64,000 nt of DNA, from NCBI GenBank assembly GCA_009746045.1, contig RPFO01000050.1, positions 5,690,277 through 5,754,276 of the forward strand. The letters run 5' to 3'. Below are positions 21,044 through 32,954 of the stretch, in pieces. Under the pieces are notes generated by a model that was given only the letters and a program-made list of their open reading frames with translations, did not search any database and was not told the origin of the DNA. Numbering within the stretch: the stretch's first letter is position 1; each line of letters opens with the position of its first letter. Source of the stretch: Mesostigma viride. Lineage: Eukaryota; Streptophyta; Mesostigmatophyceae; Mesostigmatales; Mesostigmataceae. Position numbers and translations under genes: made by a program.

Positions 21044-24000
21044 CGGCGCGGTGGCTGTACACCAGGGTGGCCCCCAGACCACAGGCCCAGACCAGTGGCG
21101 CGTTGGCCCGTTTGCTGCAGACATCACGCTCGCATGATGGGCCCGGCCCTGATGCCAGCTGGCCAGCGACCGTTGAGGGAGAGGGCGAGGCCACGTCACC
21201 CAACACCTCGCCATCAGACCGCCGCCGCCTCGCATCTCCACGTCCATTGGACCTTCCTGATCCCTCCTCACCAGCATGATCCTGAGAGACTGCTTGCTTA
21301 TGCTGGCTTCCGCCATTTCTATTCCCCGCCTCCTTCGATCTCAGCCGCCTCGAAATGCCCAGCCACTTCACCGCTCCCGTGCAAAGAATCCTCCTTTGAC
21401 CGGCCCTCCACGCCGTCAACCCCTCGCAACGCAGCCGCGCGCGCAGCCGCCTCTGCCATGCTCCTCACCGTCGGAAGCTCAAACACTGATACCGAGCACT
21501 TCTGTTTGGCCGCCACCGCACCCCCCCCCTCGCCGCCGCCCCGGTGCTGACTCAGCAGCGCCGCCAGCTCAGGGTCGACCGCCTCCATGTGCTGTCGCAG
21601 CCGCACCGCGTTGAGCGAGTGCCCTCCGATGGCAAAGAAGTTGTCGAGCACCGACACTACCGGCACGCCCAGCGTGGAGCGCCAGATGGCGGCCACGCGC
21701 TCCTCTAGCGTGGCCCTCGAGAACCGCCCTCGCGCCTCCACACGGCATGACACCTTCGACCCTTGACCCTCGGATGGGCCGACACTTGCCCCTGGAGCAG
21801 CCCCCTTGTGGGGACTTGCATTGAAGCTCCCTCTCTCCGCCCCTTTTCCGGCCCCAGTTGTCAGGTGATTCGCAGCCGCCCCCCCCGGCGGGTCTACCCC
21901 CTGGCCCTCGGAACCCAGAACAGTCCACATTGCTTCTTCTCCCATCCTCGCCACCGCCACCGCCACCGCCTCCTCCGCCATCCTGCGAAGCCGCCGGCGG
22001 TCGAGCTTGCCGTTGGGCAGGCGCGGCAATTCTGCCACGCCGACCGTGCGTGTGGGGATGGCGTATTGCGGCAGGTGGCCCGCCAGCGCGTGGGCCACGT
22101 CCTCGTGGGTCACGTACGAGGGGCTGACGACCGCCACCAGCTGCTGACGCGGCATCTGGCCATTCGACCCCTGTTGCAATGACCACTCAACTAGAGGCGC
22201 AGGATCCTGCCCTGATTGGCTGCCTGCCGGCCGATGCTGACAAAGGGCCTCCTCAGGGACAGGGACGCCACCGCCAGCATTATAGTCTACGTCGGTGCCA
22301 CCCAGCAGCACCACGCCGCACGCGCTGGCGTCCGTCACCCTCGCCAGTATCGCCGCCTCCACCCACGCAGGCTCCAGCCGCACCCCGTGCACCTGCACCT
22401 GCGCGTCCACGCGGCCGCTCAGCGCGATTTCTCCACTCGCAAGCATCTTGGCACGGTCCCCCGTACGGTACCAATGCCGGCAGCCACCGTCCACCGCCGG
22501 CAAGGTGACAAACTTCTCGGCAGTCAACTCAGGCATGACAAGGTACCCCTCCGCCAGCATGGGCCCCGCCATGCAGAGCTCACCCTGCAGAGACAAGGGG
22601 ACAGGGTGGCCGAACGCGTCGACCACGCAGGCGTCCACCCCGGGCCAGGGGTAGCCGATGGTGATGACCCCCGAAGCCAGCATGGCGTCCGTCACTTCCC
22701 CCGACGCGCCGTCCCCGCTGATCTCTGTCGACCCGTACAGGTTCACCAGCTTGCAGCCGGCACGTTGCGCACCAGGGTGGGCACCACCAGGGGGCGCCTC
22801 CCCCGCCCCCGCCCCCTCCCTTGCCTCTCCCTGCTTGCTTGAAACACCCCCCACCCCCACCCCCCGCTGATTGTTCGCTAGTTTTAGGAACCGCCGCGCC
22901 AGCGCCAGGGGCAGTGGCTCGCCGTCGCTGAAGACCAGCCGCAGACCACGGAGGCTCGACGCAGGGCCGGGGGAATGGCCGTGGCTAGGGCCCGGGGTAG
23001 AACTGGAGGTAGGGCCCCGGCTAGGGTTGAAGGTAGAAGGCTGGTTAGGGCCTGGGTTTCCGCCGGTGCCCCCGGTTGCCAGCAGCACCACGAACGCGGG
23101 CTCATTCAGCGCCACGTCGAGCATCGAGGGGACAAAAACGGCGCGGGTCACGCGTGCGGACGCCATCAGCAGGGCGAGCTCCCCAGGGTCCCTGGCCTCC
23201 TGCTCGTTAGCCAGCGCCAGGGGCGCCCCCGCTAGCAGCGCGCCGAACACCTCCAGCGCGTGGTCAATGAAGGTCAGTGTGGCGCGTGCCAGCATGACGT
23301 CCTCATCCGGGATAAAGGGGTACAGCTGCCAGTAGGCGGCCAGCTTGGTGGCCAGACCCCGGTGAGTGAGCATCGTGCCCTTTGGCACCCCTGTGCTGCC
23401 GGACGTGAACTGGCAGATGGCGGCCGAGTCAGGGCGCACATGGGGCAGCTTTCCATCAGGCTCCCCTTTGCCCTCCTCCCCTTCGTCCCCTTCCTCCCCT
23501 TCCTTCCCTTCCTTCCCTTCCTCCCCATCCTCCGCATCCTCCCCATCCTCCGCATCGCCATCAACATCGCCATAATCGCTGTTGCCATCCATCTCTTCCA
23601 GCCACCCCCTGTCCCCAACCACCAGGGTCCTCACGCAGAGCCTGCCAGGCTCGCCACCTGCCATGTCGCGCCAGCTGGTCACCGTGGCCGCCGAGGCCGC
23701 GTCCGTGAGCAGCACCGTTGGCGTGGCCGCAGCCAGCACATTGGCTTGGTACCCGGCCGGATGGCCCACGTCCATTGGCACGTAGCAGGCCCCCGTGCGC
23801 AGCACCGCCAGCATGGCCGCCACCATGCGGGGTGAGCGCGCCATGGCGATGGCGACGCGGCTTCCGGGAGAGACGCCTGCTGCGAGGAGCCGTCTGGCGA
23901 GGCGACGAGAGGCACGGTCCAGCTGAGAGAAGGTCGTCAAGGTAATTGCTTCTGTTCTTGCTGCTGCTGAAGCGCGTTTTTCTGTTGGTGTCGCTGTTGT

Positions 24001-24459
24001 TGTCGACGTGGTCATCCCTGTTCTGTTACTGCTGATCACCGCCACCGCGTCGCCCCGCGCTGCCACCTGGCGGTCCCACAGCTCGCACAGCGTGCGCTCG
24101 GACGCAGCCAGCGGTGGGCCGCGAGTGATGCTGACTCGACCCGTTAGGCGCTCGCTCACAGTGCCGCCAACTGGCACGTCACTCGCGACGCCGACATCCT
24201 GGCCCAGGTCTCCTGCGCAACCGCGATTTTTGCCTTCAACCGCAGCACCTGTTTCGGCCCCTTTTTCACTCACGGGCCACGCCACCGCCCCCTGACCCTC
24301 CCCCCCCGCCAGCGACAAGTCCCGCACGCGCACGCAATCGGCGCGACCCGACGCAGCCGCGGCCGCCACGCCCCTGGCCAGGTGGCCCAACCCCACCAGC
24401 AGCGCCTCCATGGTGGAGCGGTCAAACAGCTCCCTCGAGTACACCAGCGTGCCCTGCAC
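21044..24459 (-). CDS. NRPS-like gene: amino-acid-type adenylation domain and second carrier
   Basis: One frame is open from 24459 to 21319 (1046 codons). Its first ~30 residues (GTLVYSRELFDRSTMEALL) are the end of the condensation domain. The adenylation core motifs are in order: FTSGSTGVPKGTMLTH near residue 350, FIDHALEVFGALLAG near 390, NLYGSTEISGDG near 570, GELCMAGPMLAEGYL, YRTGDRA near 663, GRVDAQVQVHGVRLEP near 686 and LPNGKLDRRRL near 813. A carrier follows with FFAIGGHSLNAVRL near 945, where Ser is the expected phosphopantetheine site. Known family role: ATP-dependent activation of an amino or related acid and loading onto the carrier. An acidic Glu/Asp/Gly/Lys repeat (about residues 285-335) interrupts the domain before the P-loop motif. 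The link from residue ~1030 to the donor at 21043 needs a frame change or a short unseen intron. Confidence 0.85.
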
Positions 24460-26399
24460 GCCCGCAGCCCCATGCCCTCCTGATTGCTGCCAAACTGCTT
24501 GCCACCCACACCACTGTCGGCACCCGATTCCTGATCGCTGCCCCCCGGGTCGTTGACACCTACAGCAGGACCTTTGCCGCCGCTGCCCATACCGCTGCCG
24601 CCGCTCACGTCCATGTAAATCTCCAAGTCCATCTTGGCGTGGGGGAAGGCGGCGTCACCGCGCGAGAAAATGCTGCCCTCCGTCACAGGGGGCGCGGCAC
24701 CGTCCGCTCCGCTGGCGACAGCATCACTGCCCAGGTCGCCAAACTCACTGAACATAACGAGGGCTTGGAAGAGCGGGCTGAAAGAGAGGTCCCTGGGCAG
24801 ACCCAGCGCACCCACCACCTTGTGGATCGGGGCGTCCGCGTGCCGCATGCCCCCCAGCAGCGTGTCCCTCACGCCCTTCACGACATCGCTGACGCTGGCA
24901 TCTCCGGGGACATCCACACACAGCGGCAGCGGGTTGATGAAGCAGCCAATGAGGGGCAGCAGCTCGGGAGATGACCGCCCGTGCCAGGGTGTGCCGAGGA
25001 CCACCTTATCCTGACGACTGCACCGGCCCAGCGCCACCGCCCATGCACAGCGCCAGCAGAACCGAGAACAGGGTCGCACCGCACTTGGCTGCCAACGACC
25101 GCAGGCCCCCCAGGGTCCCTGGGTCCATCGAGAAGGGCAGTGTGCCCGCAGCAAACCCCTGCACGCGCGCACGCGGCCGGTCCGTGGGCAGTTCAAGCAA
25201 CGTGGGTGCATCGGCCAGGTGGCGGCGCCAGTAGTCCATGCAGCTGGCGCCACATCTTGCCACCGCCCTCCAGCCACCGGCGCTGCCACTGCGCGTAGTC
25301 GACGTATTGGAGCGGCAGCGGGGGCAGGGAGGGCGGGTGTCCCTGCGTGGCAGATGCCATGGACCGGTAGCAGGCCGCCAGCTCGCGCTCAAACACAGCC
25401 GACGAGAGGCCGTCAAAGATGGAGTGGTGGATGGAGAACGCCACTGCGCTGCCGCTGTCGGGCACAAGGCGGGAAGAGTCCTTGCTGCCAGGGAGGGGGG
25501 TTGGTGAGGGGTGTCCTGTCCCGGTCCAGCGGATGAGGGACGCCCGAAACAGCGGCTCGGACCCGTACAGCTAGGTCAAATGAGTGGCATGCGTGGTCCG
25601 CCAGCGTGCGCTGGATGTGTGACTCGATGGCCTCGGGGTCTTGGCCGGAGAGGTCCGTCATGTCCAACGGCAGAATAAACTCGGACATGGGGACAACCTG
25701 TTGCAACAAGACGGGGGCGGAGCCTCCACTGGCAGCAGGGTGGCTGCCAGCACCTGATCGCCCCCCCAACAGATAGTGCGTTCGCAGCGACGCATGCCGT
25801 TCCACGAGCCAGGATAAGGAGCGCGAGAAGAGGGCCGGGTCGATCGGGCCAACCGCGGAGCGCCACACGTGCGCACAGGTGTACGCGGCGGTGCCAGGGT
25901 ACATGGCCTCAAACAGCAGCATCTGCTCTTGGGCGTAGGAGACCCCCGTGGGTTTGCCTTGGGCGTGGAAAGCAAGGGAGGGCTTGCCGGGGCCAGGGTT
26001 GGGGGCGGTTGCGGGTACCGGCAGGAGTATCTCTGAGGGACATGTCCAGGGGGGCGGATAGTGTCGTTGGCATCCTCTTCCTCAGATCATCCTCATTGTT
26101 GTGATTATGATGGTTAGAAGCATTGCCATCTTGGCCCCTGGCACCCTGGTGATGCTGGTCCGCGCGCTCATCCCCTGGCACCCCGGCAGTCGGCATCCCC
26201 GGGCTGACTGCCGCCCCCGCCCCCGGCCCCCCCTCCATGGCAAGCATCGACCACACCTCCTCGCACATCGCCGCCACGGCTGCCAGGTCCTGTTGCGCCA
26301 GCAGGTCAGGTAATGTGATCCCCAGCTGCATGCCGCTGGACACCCTGCCCGCTCGAGATGCCAGCAGCGCGGGCACCTGCTGGTTGAGCGCTGCATGTG
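24460..26399 (-). pseudogene. NRPS-like gene: condensation domain, multiple frameshifts
   Basis: All major landmarks of a condensation domain appear in order on the minus strand, but spread over all three frames: SYAQEQMLLFEAMYPGTAAY (start), LVERHASLRTHYLLGG, EPLFRASLIRWTG, the active-site box HHSIFDG near 25420, DYWRRHLADAPTLLELPTDR, QDKVVLGTPWHGR, LIGCFINPLPL and LPRDLSFSPLFQAL. Frame changes are needed near 26400, 26030, 25575, 25245, 25040 and 24465. Both catalytic His residues and the Asp are encoded. Known role: peptide-bond formation between two carrier-bound acyl groups. The flanking adenylation regions are open over 1.4 and 3.1 kb, so this clustering is odd. It could be real decay, local assembly error, or in places very short introns. 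Confidence 0.7.
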
Positions 26400-27772
26400 A
26401 GGATGGCCAGGGCATCGATGGACGTGGCCCCCAGCGCCAGCAAGGGGTCGCCCCGGTAGATGCGCCGCTTCCCCTTGAGCATGCCGCGCAGCTGATGCTG
26501 CCACACGCGCGCCACCAACTCTTCCACCTCCCCACGTGGCAACTCCCCGTCCTCGTTCCCCCAGGGCAAGGGAGTCAGCGCCTCGCACTTGGCCTGCTGC
26601 CCCAGCCATGCGCGCCGCACTTTGCCTGTCTCGGTCAGTGGCAGCGACTCAACCACGAAGAAGCGGCTGGGCACCTTGTGGTGGGCCAAACGCGACTGAC
26701 AAAAAGAGACCAGCTCGGTGTGGGTGGGCAAGGGAACGGCGGCGGATGCCACCTTTCTCCCCCCTGCTGATGATGAATCATCATTTCCGGCTGGTATTGA
26801 TGAGGCCGACCGGCCGGCTGCACCCGAGGTACTAGTGGACTCTATGCCTCGTGCTTGTGGGGGCATGCCGGGTGCTGGAGGTGGTGAGCCCTCGCCCTCA
26901 TCACGGCGCAGCACGATCGCGGCGGCCACCAGCTGCATGAACAACGGGTCCTCCACGCCAAACACCACCACATCCTGTACCCTCGGGTGCTGCCGGACCG
27001 CGTTCTCCACCTCCAAGGGGCTGATCTTCATCGCGCCGCGGTTGATGAAGTCGCGGAAGCGGCCGCACACAACCAGGTGGCCCTGCTCGTCGTAATACCC
27101 CATGTCCCCCGTACGGTACCAGCACTGGTGGGGGTACAGCATCGGGCGCCCCTGCGGTTGCCCACCACCATCCTTGTCGGCACCATCATCCGTCACCGTG
27201 GCCTGGGGCTTGATCCTCAGCCCCTGCATCAGCGGGCTGGGAGTCGCCGCGCTCACCTCTGCCGTGTGGAAGCACTCCGCATTCGCCTCTGGGGCGTCCA
27301 AGTAGCCGTCAAACCTGCTCGGGCCACGCGCGCAGATCTCTCCCGGGTGGTCCCTGTCGCCCACCACCGGCCGGCCGTCGCTATCAAGAAGGGCCATATC
27401 GATCATGGGGATGGGCACACCCACCTTGATGAGGGATGCCTCGTAGCTAAACTTGTCGCCGCCACCATCCTTGCCCTTGACGCCATCTGCACCCTTGCCA
27501 CCATCTGCACCCTTGCCACCATCCTTTCCTCTGTCGCCGCCACCATTGTCGCCTGGACTGGTAGATGCCTGGCTACTGGTAGACGTCTCATTGTCCCCAC
27601 CACCACTGCCAGCTGGCACGGGGATCCACCAGGAGGCGACCATGGCAACCTCCGTCGACCCATACGCACTCAGCACGCCCGCCTTGAGCACGGTGTGCAT
27701 GCGCCGCAGCTCCTCTTTCAACAGCGGGGCACCGCCCGTGATGAGGGCGCGCACCTGGCCCGCGGGCCACAT
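26400..27772 (-). CDS. NRPS-like gene, exon 3: C-terminal half of acyl-activating domain and first carrier
   Basis: The acceptor CCCTGCACAG precedes codon ATG at 27772 and the join from exon 2 is in frame (HPEQ then MWPAGQVRALITGGAPL). Motifs in order: AYGSTEVAM near residue 36, GEICARGPSRFDGYLD, WYRTGDMGYYDEQGH, GRFRDFINRGAMKISPLEVE near 244 and ETGKVRRAWL near 383. A carrier follows with LGATSIDALAIL near 449, Ser being the likely phosphopantetheine site. The INRG.KISPLEVE box and the wording around it resemble the AAE3/Pcs60 (oxalyl-CoA synthetase-like) branch of acyl-activating enzymes more than amino-acid adenylation domains. The substrate is therefore probably a carboxylic acid starter; this is inference. 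A Gly/Asp/Lys repeat insertion follows YGSTE. The frame breaks near 26400, inside the carrier. Confidence 0.8.
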
Positions 27773-27780
27773 CTGTGCAG

Positions 27781-27895
27781 GGTTGATTGGGATGGATTGG
27801 GATGGATTGGGGTGGATTGGGATGGATTGGGGTGGATTGGGGTGGATTGGGGTGGATTGGGGTGGATTGGGGTGGATTGGGGTGGGGTGGATTGG
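27781..27895. repeat. decanucleotide repeat next to a 3' splice site
   Basis: About eleven copies of GGATTGGGGT/GGATTGGGAT end only ~10 bp before the exon 3 acceptor. On the transcribed (minus) strand this is a C-rich tract, so it may stand in for the polypyrimidine tract. Confidence 0.85.
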
Positions 27896-28233
27896 GGTGA
27901 GGTAAATTCGGGTGGATTGGGGTTAAATGGGCTCTGATATTTGAATGGACGGGGAGGAGAATGGGGCATACACAGGGTACAAAGGAGGAGAGGTAAGCAA
28001 ACTTTCAGGTGGGATGTATGGGGGCCTGTACAAAGAATTAAGAGGTGCCATGGCTAGAAATTTCATTAGAAAGATCCTGCTTGTTTTAGTAAACCTGCTA
28101 CGCTATCCAACTACACTGTGCCGAGGAGGACAATGTAACGAAACCTTTAACTTTCATTTTAAAATGCATAAAATGTTCCAGAAATATCAAGTATGTACTA
28201 AAGAGACTACGGATCCCTCAAAATTTATACTAA

Positions 28234-28683
28234 CTGGCTGTTCGCGACAAGCCCGGAGCGAGTGTGCACCCCCCGCACCCCCCCCCGACCAGGGGTGGGG
28301 TGGGGTGGGGGTGTCTGACCCCGCCACCCCCCCTCGAGGGGGGGGGAGGGGGGGGAGGGGTCTTGACCCACCCCCTCCCCCTCACACCCTAGCAGGGGGT
28401 GGGGTGGGTTGCCCCCCCTGCCCCCCCGCCCCCCCCCCCTATTGCCCCCAACCCCCACTTTCCCCCCTTCCCCCGCCTTCCTCCCCTTACTCATTTGGAC
28501 CCCCTTTTCCCCCCCAGTTTCCCCCCCACAATCCGCGCTCCCGCCACTTCACGGCCAGCAGTTTCCCTGGCATAGCGGTGCGCAACTCACCCGTGCACGC
28601 CACCCAGTTAATTCCAGCGCCTCTTGGGAGTAGGGGGGGGGGGGGGGGGGGGGGGGGTAGGGGGGGTAGGGGGGTAGGGGGTA

Positions 28684-28729
<46 letters not shown>

Positions 28730-29062
28730 AGGGGGGGGTAGGGGGGGAGGGGGGGAGGGGGGGGAGGGGGGGGAGGGGGGGGAGGGGGGGAGGGGGGGGG
28801 AGGGGGGGGGAGGGGGGGGGAGGGGGGGGGGAGGGGGGGGAGGGGGGGGGGGGGGGGGGAGGGGGGGGGAGGGGGGGGGGGGGGGGAGGGGGGGGGGGGG
28901 GGGGGGTCTCGACCTGCCCCTACCCCCTCGACCAGTACCAGGAAGGAGGTGGGGTCGGACCCTCAACCCCCCCCCCCTGACCATGCAGGGGTGGGGGGGC
29001 AGGGGGGATCTGACCCCGCCCCCCCCCTGCACACTCGCTCCGGGCTTGTCGCGAACAGCCAG
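28234..29062. mobile_element. G-rich element with ~35-bp terminal inverted repeats (left-arm copy)
   Basis: The ends are inverted copies of CTGGCTGTTCGCGACAAGCC continuing to GGAGCGAGTGTGCA. The flanks suggest a 4-bp CTAA/TTAG target duplication, clearer in the other arm. The interior is almost only G and C. On the plus strand a nearly pure G tract with single A or T interruptions runs from 28632 to 28908. The right-arm copy is 567 bp against 829 bp here, and the difference lies mainly in this G tract. No ORF of meaning. Confidence 0.7.
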
Positions 29063-29528
29063 CTTATAATGCCATTGTAGTTGCAGCAATTTATGAATTA
29101 CTCATAGCTTGCTGCATCTACTGATGAAGTGCCATTGAACACTGTCTCCTTATTCAAACTTTCTCAAATTAATCATGGGCGTCACCCACCCGAATGCAAG
29201 TCACTCGTGTTTTGGATGAAACGACACTTGCTGGCTGGCTGGGCGGCAACTGCATCCATGGTCATCATACACCAACGAATGCAATTAGGGTGCAAACGCA
29301 TATCACCCACCACACCCTGGGTTTGATCACATGCAAGTCATCCCTCCGTTTACCAGCTGCTGCCTTGCAATAATGAACGTGTGCGGCACCCAGTACTTGA
29401 CACCAGCTCACCCATTTTCTTCCAAAGGAAGCAACCCACCACCCGCCTGGTGACAGTCATCCAGTTACTATAAGCACGTCCCAACCCCCACCTGGGCACG
29501 ATAATTCAAGTCGAACCCCCCAACCCAC

Positions 29529-30091
29529 CTGTTCAGGGTGCGCCTCCACCTCCTGAAGTATCAAGCGGTGCACCGTGGGCGGCGCGGGGATGCAGGTGAC
29601 GCCATACTCCCTGACCACACCCAGGAAGCTGTGGAGCTCAAACCGCGGCGGCAGCACGAACGAGCCCCCCGCCAGCAGCATGGAAAACACCGTACACAAG
29701 CCAAAGAGATGGAACAGAGGGGCTATGATAATCACCCGGTCGTAGGGGCTGTAGTTCAAGTCCCGAGCCAGTTGCAGATACGCCCATACAAAATGGCGCT
29801 GGCGCAGCGGGGTGAGCTTGGGCAGGCCAGTCGTGCCAGACGTGCCCAGAATCAGCAACACATCGTCCTCATGGCTGGGGGCCTGACGGGCCAGCGCTGC
29901 GCACGCGTCCGCAGGGCTGGCGTCCGGCACCCTGAGGGCCCCCAGCTCCCAGGCAACCTGGAGATGGTAGTGGCAGGTCAGGGTGGATGCGTTCGGCGTG
30001 GAGGCCTCGTTGCCTACATGTAGCGGGATGCTTGCTTGGCCGGACAACGCCCCTTCAGGGTCCTCGTCGGCTTCGAGGGATACAGACCAGA
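29529..30091 (-). CDS. NRPS-like gene, exon 2 (left copy, open)
   Basis: The acceptor CTTCCTCAG and donor GTGGGT bound a 563-bp exon. With the single base left over from exon 1 it makes 188 whole codons, joining exon 1 in phase 1 and exon 3 in phase 0. It carries the ATP-binding loop LILGTSGTTGLPKLTP and then IIIAPLFHLFGLCTVFSMLL and YGVTCIPAPPTVHRLIL. These match the order and wording of AAE3/Pcs60-like acyl-activating enzymes. No stop or frameshift is present here, unlike the right-arm copy. Confidence 0.85.
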
Positions 30092-30122
30092 CTGAGGAAG
30101 ACGAAGGGGTATCAAAACGCCC

Positions 30123-30660
30123 AATGTGTCACAAGTAGCGCAGGAAGAGAGACAACCAAGTAAGAAAATAGGACAATCATGCAAGGATCAAATAGGACAA
30201 CCAAGAAAGGATAAAGGGACAAACAACAAAAGAAAATAGGACAACCAAGAGCAATTAAAAGGGAAAATTAATAAAGGTACTAGGACAAACAAGAAAGGAA
30301 ATTTAAATAAACAATAAAGAAAGGGAAAAGAGCAGCCAAGGAAGGGGAGAAGACTGTCAAAGGAGAAAATAAGGACAAAAAATGAACGAAGGAAATAAGA
30401 CGATTAAACATGAACGGATGAACAAGAAAGGAAATAGACATTGACAAGAAAGCAAAAAAGGACGATCAACAAAAGATTACTGCATGAAACAAAGGGAAAG
30501 GCACAATCAACAAAGGAAGTAGGACAACCAACAGAGGAAGAAAGGACAACCAAGAAAGGAAATACAAACAAGAAAGGAACTGTCAATAGATAATTAACAA
30601 GAAAAGGAAATTAATGGCGAACGAAAAAGGAAAAAAGGACAACAAGCAAGAACGGGAAAG
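30123..30660 (-). repeat. intron 1 purine-rich minisatellite (part 1)
   Basis: A highly degenerate ~20-bp repeat of the type GGACAACCAAGAAAGGAAAT on the plus strand, which is pyrimidine-rich on the gene's coding strand. It continues at 32955-33420 and 36275-36905 and is uninterrupted at 58925-60540 in the other arm. Confidence 0.8.
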
Positions 30661-30663
30661 GAA

Positions 30664-32954
30664 TTCAGGGGACGGGACACCCCCGAATTTTTTGGCGCCA
30701 AAAAATTCGCGCCGGAGCCGAAGGTCACAAATTTCACGTGCACGGTGCGCGCACCCCTTGCGGAAGTGGCCATGGCGACTGCGTTCAGGCGAAACTACCC
30801 CACTAGGGCAGGCGAAATGCAAAAATTTTACTGGAATCTAAAAGACGATGAGTTTATGATGTTAGTTTGTGGCGGAAATCAGCTGGTTTACAATATCGCT
30901 GTTGTTTTTTTATGCCATCGGCATGGGGGGTAATCTGAATTTTTTGGTCGCGCGGAATGAAATAGAATTCATGATAGCGGCTGTAAAATCGCGGTTTTGG
31001 GGGTTATTCTGACCGTGAAGCAGGCGTTAATATCGGTTGCATCGAATTCTAAACCGAGCTGGTGCTTTTTGCCAGATTTTCGGCCATTATCGGTAAGTAA
31101 TTGTTCAGACCTGCGCAGTGCGTGTCTGACCTGTCCATGGAAGAACGGCTGTTGTTGCGCGCCTGGCCGAGGGATTTACGAGGGCAAGGTACAGATTTGT
31201 CGCGAACGTTATCTGCTATCAGTGCTTTCTTCTATGAGCTCATCGTTCGAGGTTTTTTGCGTTCTTTTTGGGCAGTTTCCGCCAGCTAGCTCGCCGTCGC
31301 TTGCCGTTGTGTTGTCGAATACCTGGCAGCTTTAGATTGTTTTCGTTGATGTCGTGATCAGGGCCGCTTCAGTCGCAGCCTATAGCTCTTCGGGAAGGTA
31401 TAGGGCATTTCATAAAACGTGTTCTGGCAAGGATGTTGTGCGTATGGACGCTTCTTGTTGTTTGAGAGTGACGCACCCTCTCCTCACAGGCCGCAGCGGC
31501 ATCACAGCGCTCATGCGGTGAAGGGCCGCCAATGGTTTCTTTGCATTTTATCGTGCAGGGATGGAAGTGTTATAGTGATGATGATGTTGGAGATATTGCA
31601 TTTGTGTGACTGCACGTAGATAGCTGGCACCAATGGTTGTTTGAGCTTTCCTTTGTTATGATGATGTGACAAGACTACAATGTGCTGAGCTAACCATGGT
31701 TGACATGCATGACTGCATGCAAGCTATATATACCATGTTCTTACTTGGTTCCTTGCCCTCCATAGTCCCAGTTTGTCATCCATGCCGGGGAGGACAGTTT
31801 AGGAGGTGTTGTTGTGTTGATTGCTTGGTTGGCATCAACCTTACACTCTAACCTGGGAGAAACATAGGAAATGCCGCTTAGGCATGTTAGGGCTACCATC
31901 GTCAAGGCTATGCACATATTTACAAGGCTGGCCATGCTGGAGGGATGATGAAGACATATGAGGTGCGTGGCCACCCCTTTGTACTTTGTAAACATACTCT
32001 GCATGGTTTTGGTGCATGTTGGATGGCATATGAAGTGGCACTGTGGGGTTACTAACTTACTGAGTGGTCCTTAGCGCCTTGTCATGTGGTCATATAGGAA
32101 ACCCATCAACTTGAGCAGTTCTTGTCGCAATGACCCCCCACATTGAGCATGCGTTGCCGTCAGCGTGCAAGAGTTGATTATGTGTGCTTTGGTCAGTTTG
32201 CAGATGTCTTTGATGAAGAAGGAGGTGCTAGTGTGGCTAAATGGTTACTCTAATTTCCTTGTAGCGTCTACATGGGTGGCCGTCTTGGAATGGTTGTAAC
32301 TTGGGCAGTTCTTGTCAGAATGGCGTCAAACCTTGAACATAGGAGGTACCATATGTGCAGAGAATGGTAGTACATGGTTTGGCCAGTTTTCATGAGGCTT
32401 AGATGTATAAAGGGGTGTTAGTGTGGTTAAATACTAGCTGAAACCTCCCTTAGCTTCGTCACAGGTGGCAATCTAGGAATATCCATCAAATAGGGCTGCG
32501 CTTGTCAGAATGACCTGAAAATTTGGGGCTGCATGTCCCCCAACCTCTAGTATTTGGGAATATATGATTTGGCCCTATTCCATGTGTTTATGATTTGATA
32601 ATTTTTTTTTCATTAAAAAAGTACCCTTTTTGCGGGACAATCCATCAATGTGTGTAAACATGATTATTTTGTGCTCAAAATTAGGTAGCATTTCTCAAAA
32701 GTCAGGGAACTATATGGGAATATATGATTTGGTCCCAATATGTTTGCCCACTGCCCTAGGAAAAATGTGACTAGAATAGCGTCTTTTTCTATTTTTAGCG
32801 CGTTACCGGTGCCCTGTGGGGGCTAGTACCCCCCCCAAGTGGCTGGAAATTTTTTTTTTTATCATATTAATGGTCCCCAATCATCATTGGATTTTTAGCA
32901 CATGCATAGGTATGGTTTCCAGAAAAGTGCCCTTTAGGGGTGTCCCCTCCCCTT
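30664..32954. mobile_element. 2.3-kb TIR element, no transposase seen
   Basis: The right arm shows the empty site (AAAGGATTAACTGCG). The insertion ends in imperfect 20-bp inverted repeats: TTCAGGGGACGGGACACCCC at the left, and the complement of TTAAGGGGAGGGGACACCCC at the right. TTAA lies at the right border and an altered version at the left, so a TTAA-type target is plausible. A perfect 24-bp palindrome sits at 30685-30708. The 3' half is AT-rich and contains about three degenerate ~189-bp tandem units around 32.1-32.6 kb (shared box GGCAGTTCTTGTCAGAATG). The longest frame is ~112 codons, so it appears non-autonomous. Confidence 0.75.

Noticed and set aside
21878-27937. Long plus-strand ORFs opposite the NRPS exons (for example 22216-22842, 26987-27937, 23260-23835)
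   Set aside because: High GC makes the antisense frames open; none has a recognisable domain, while the minus strand has ordered NRPS motifs.
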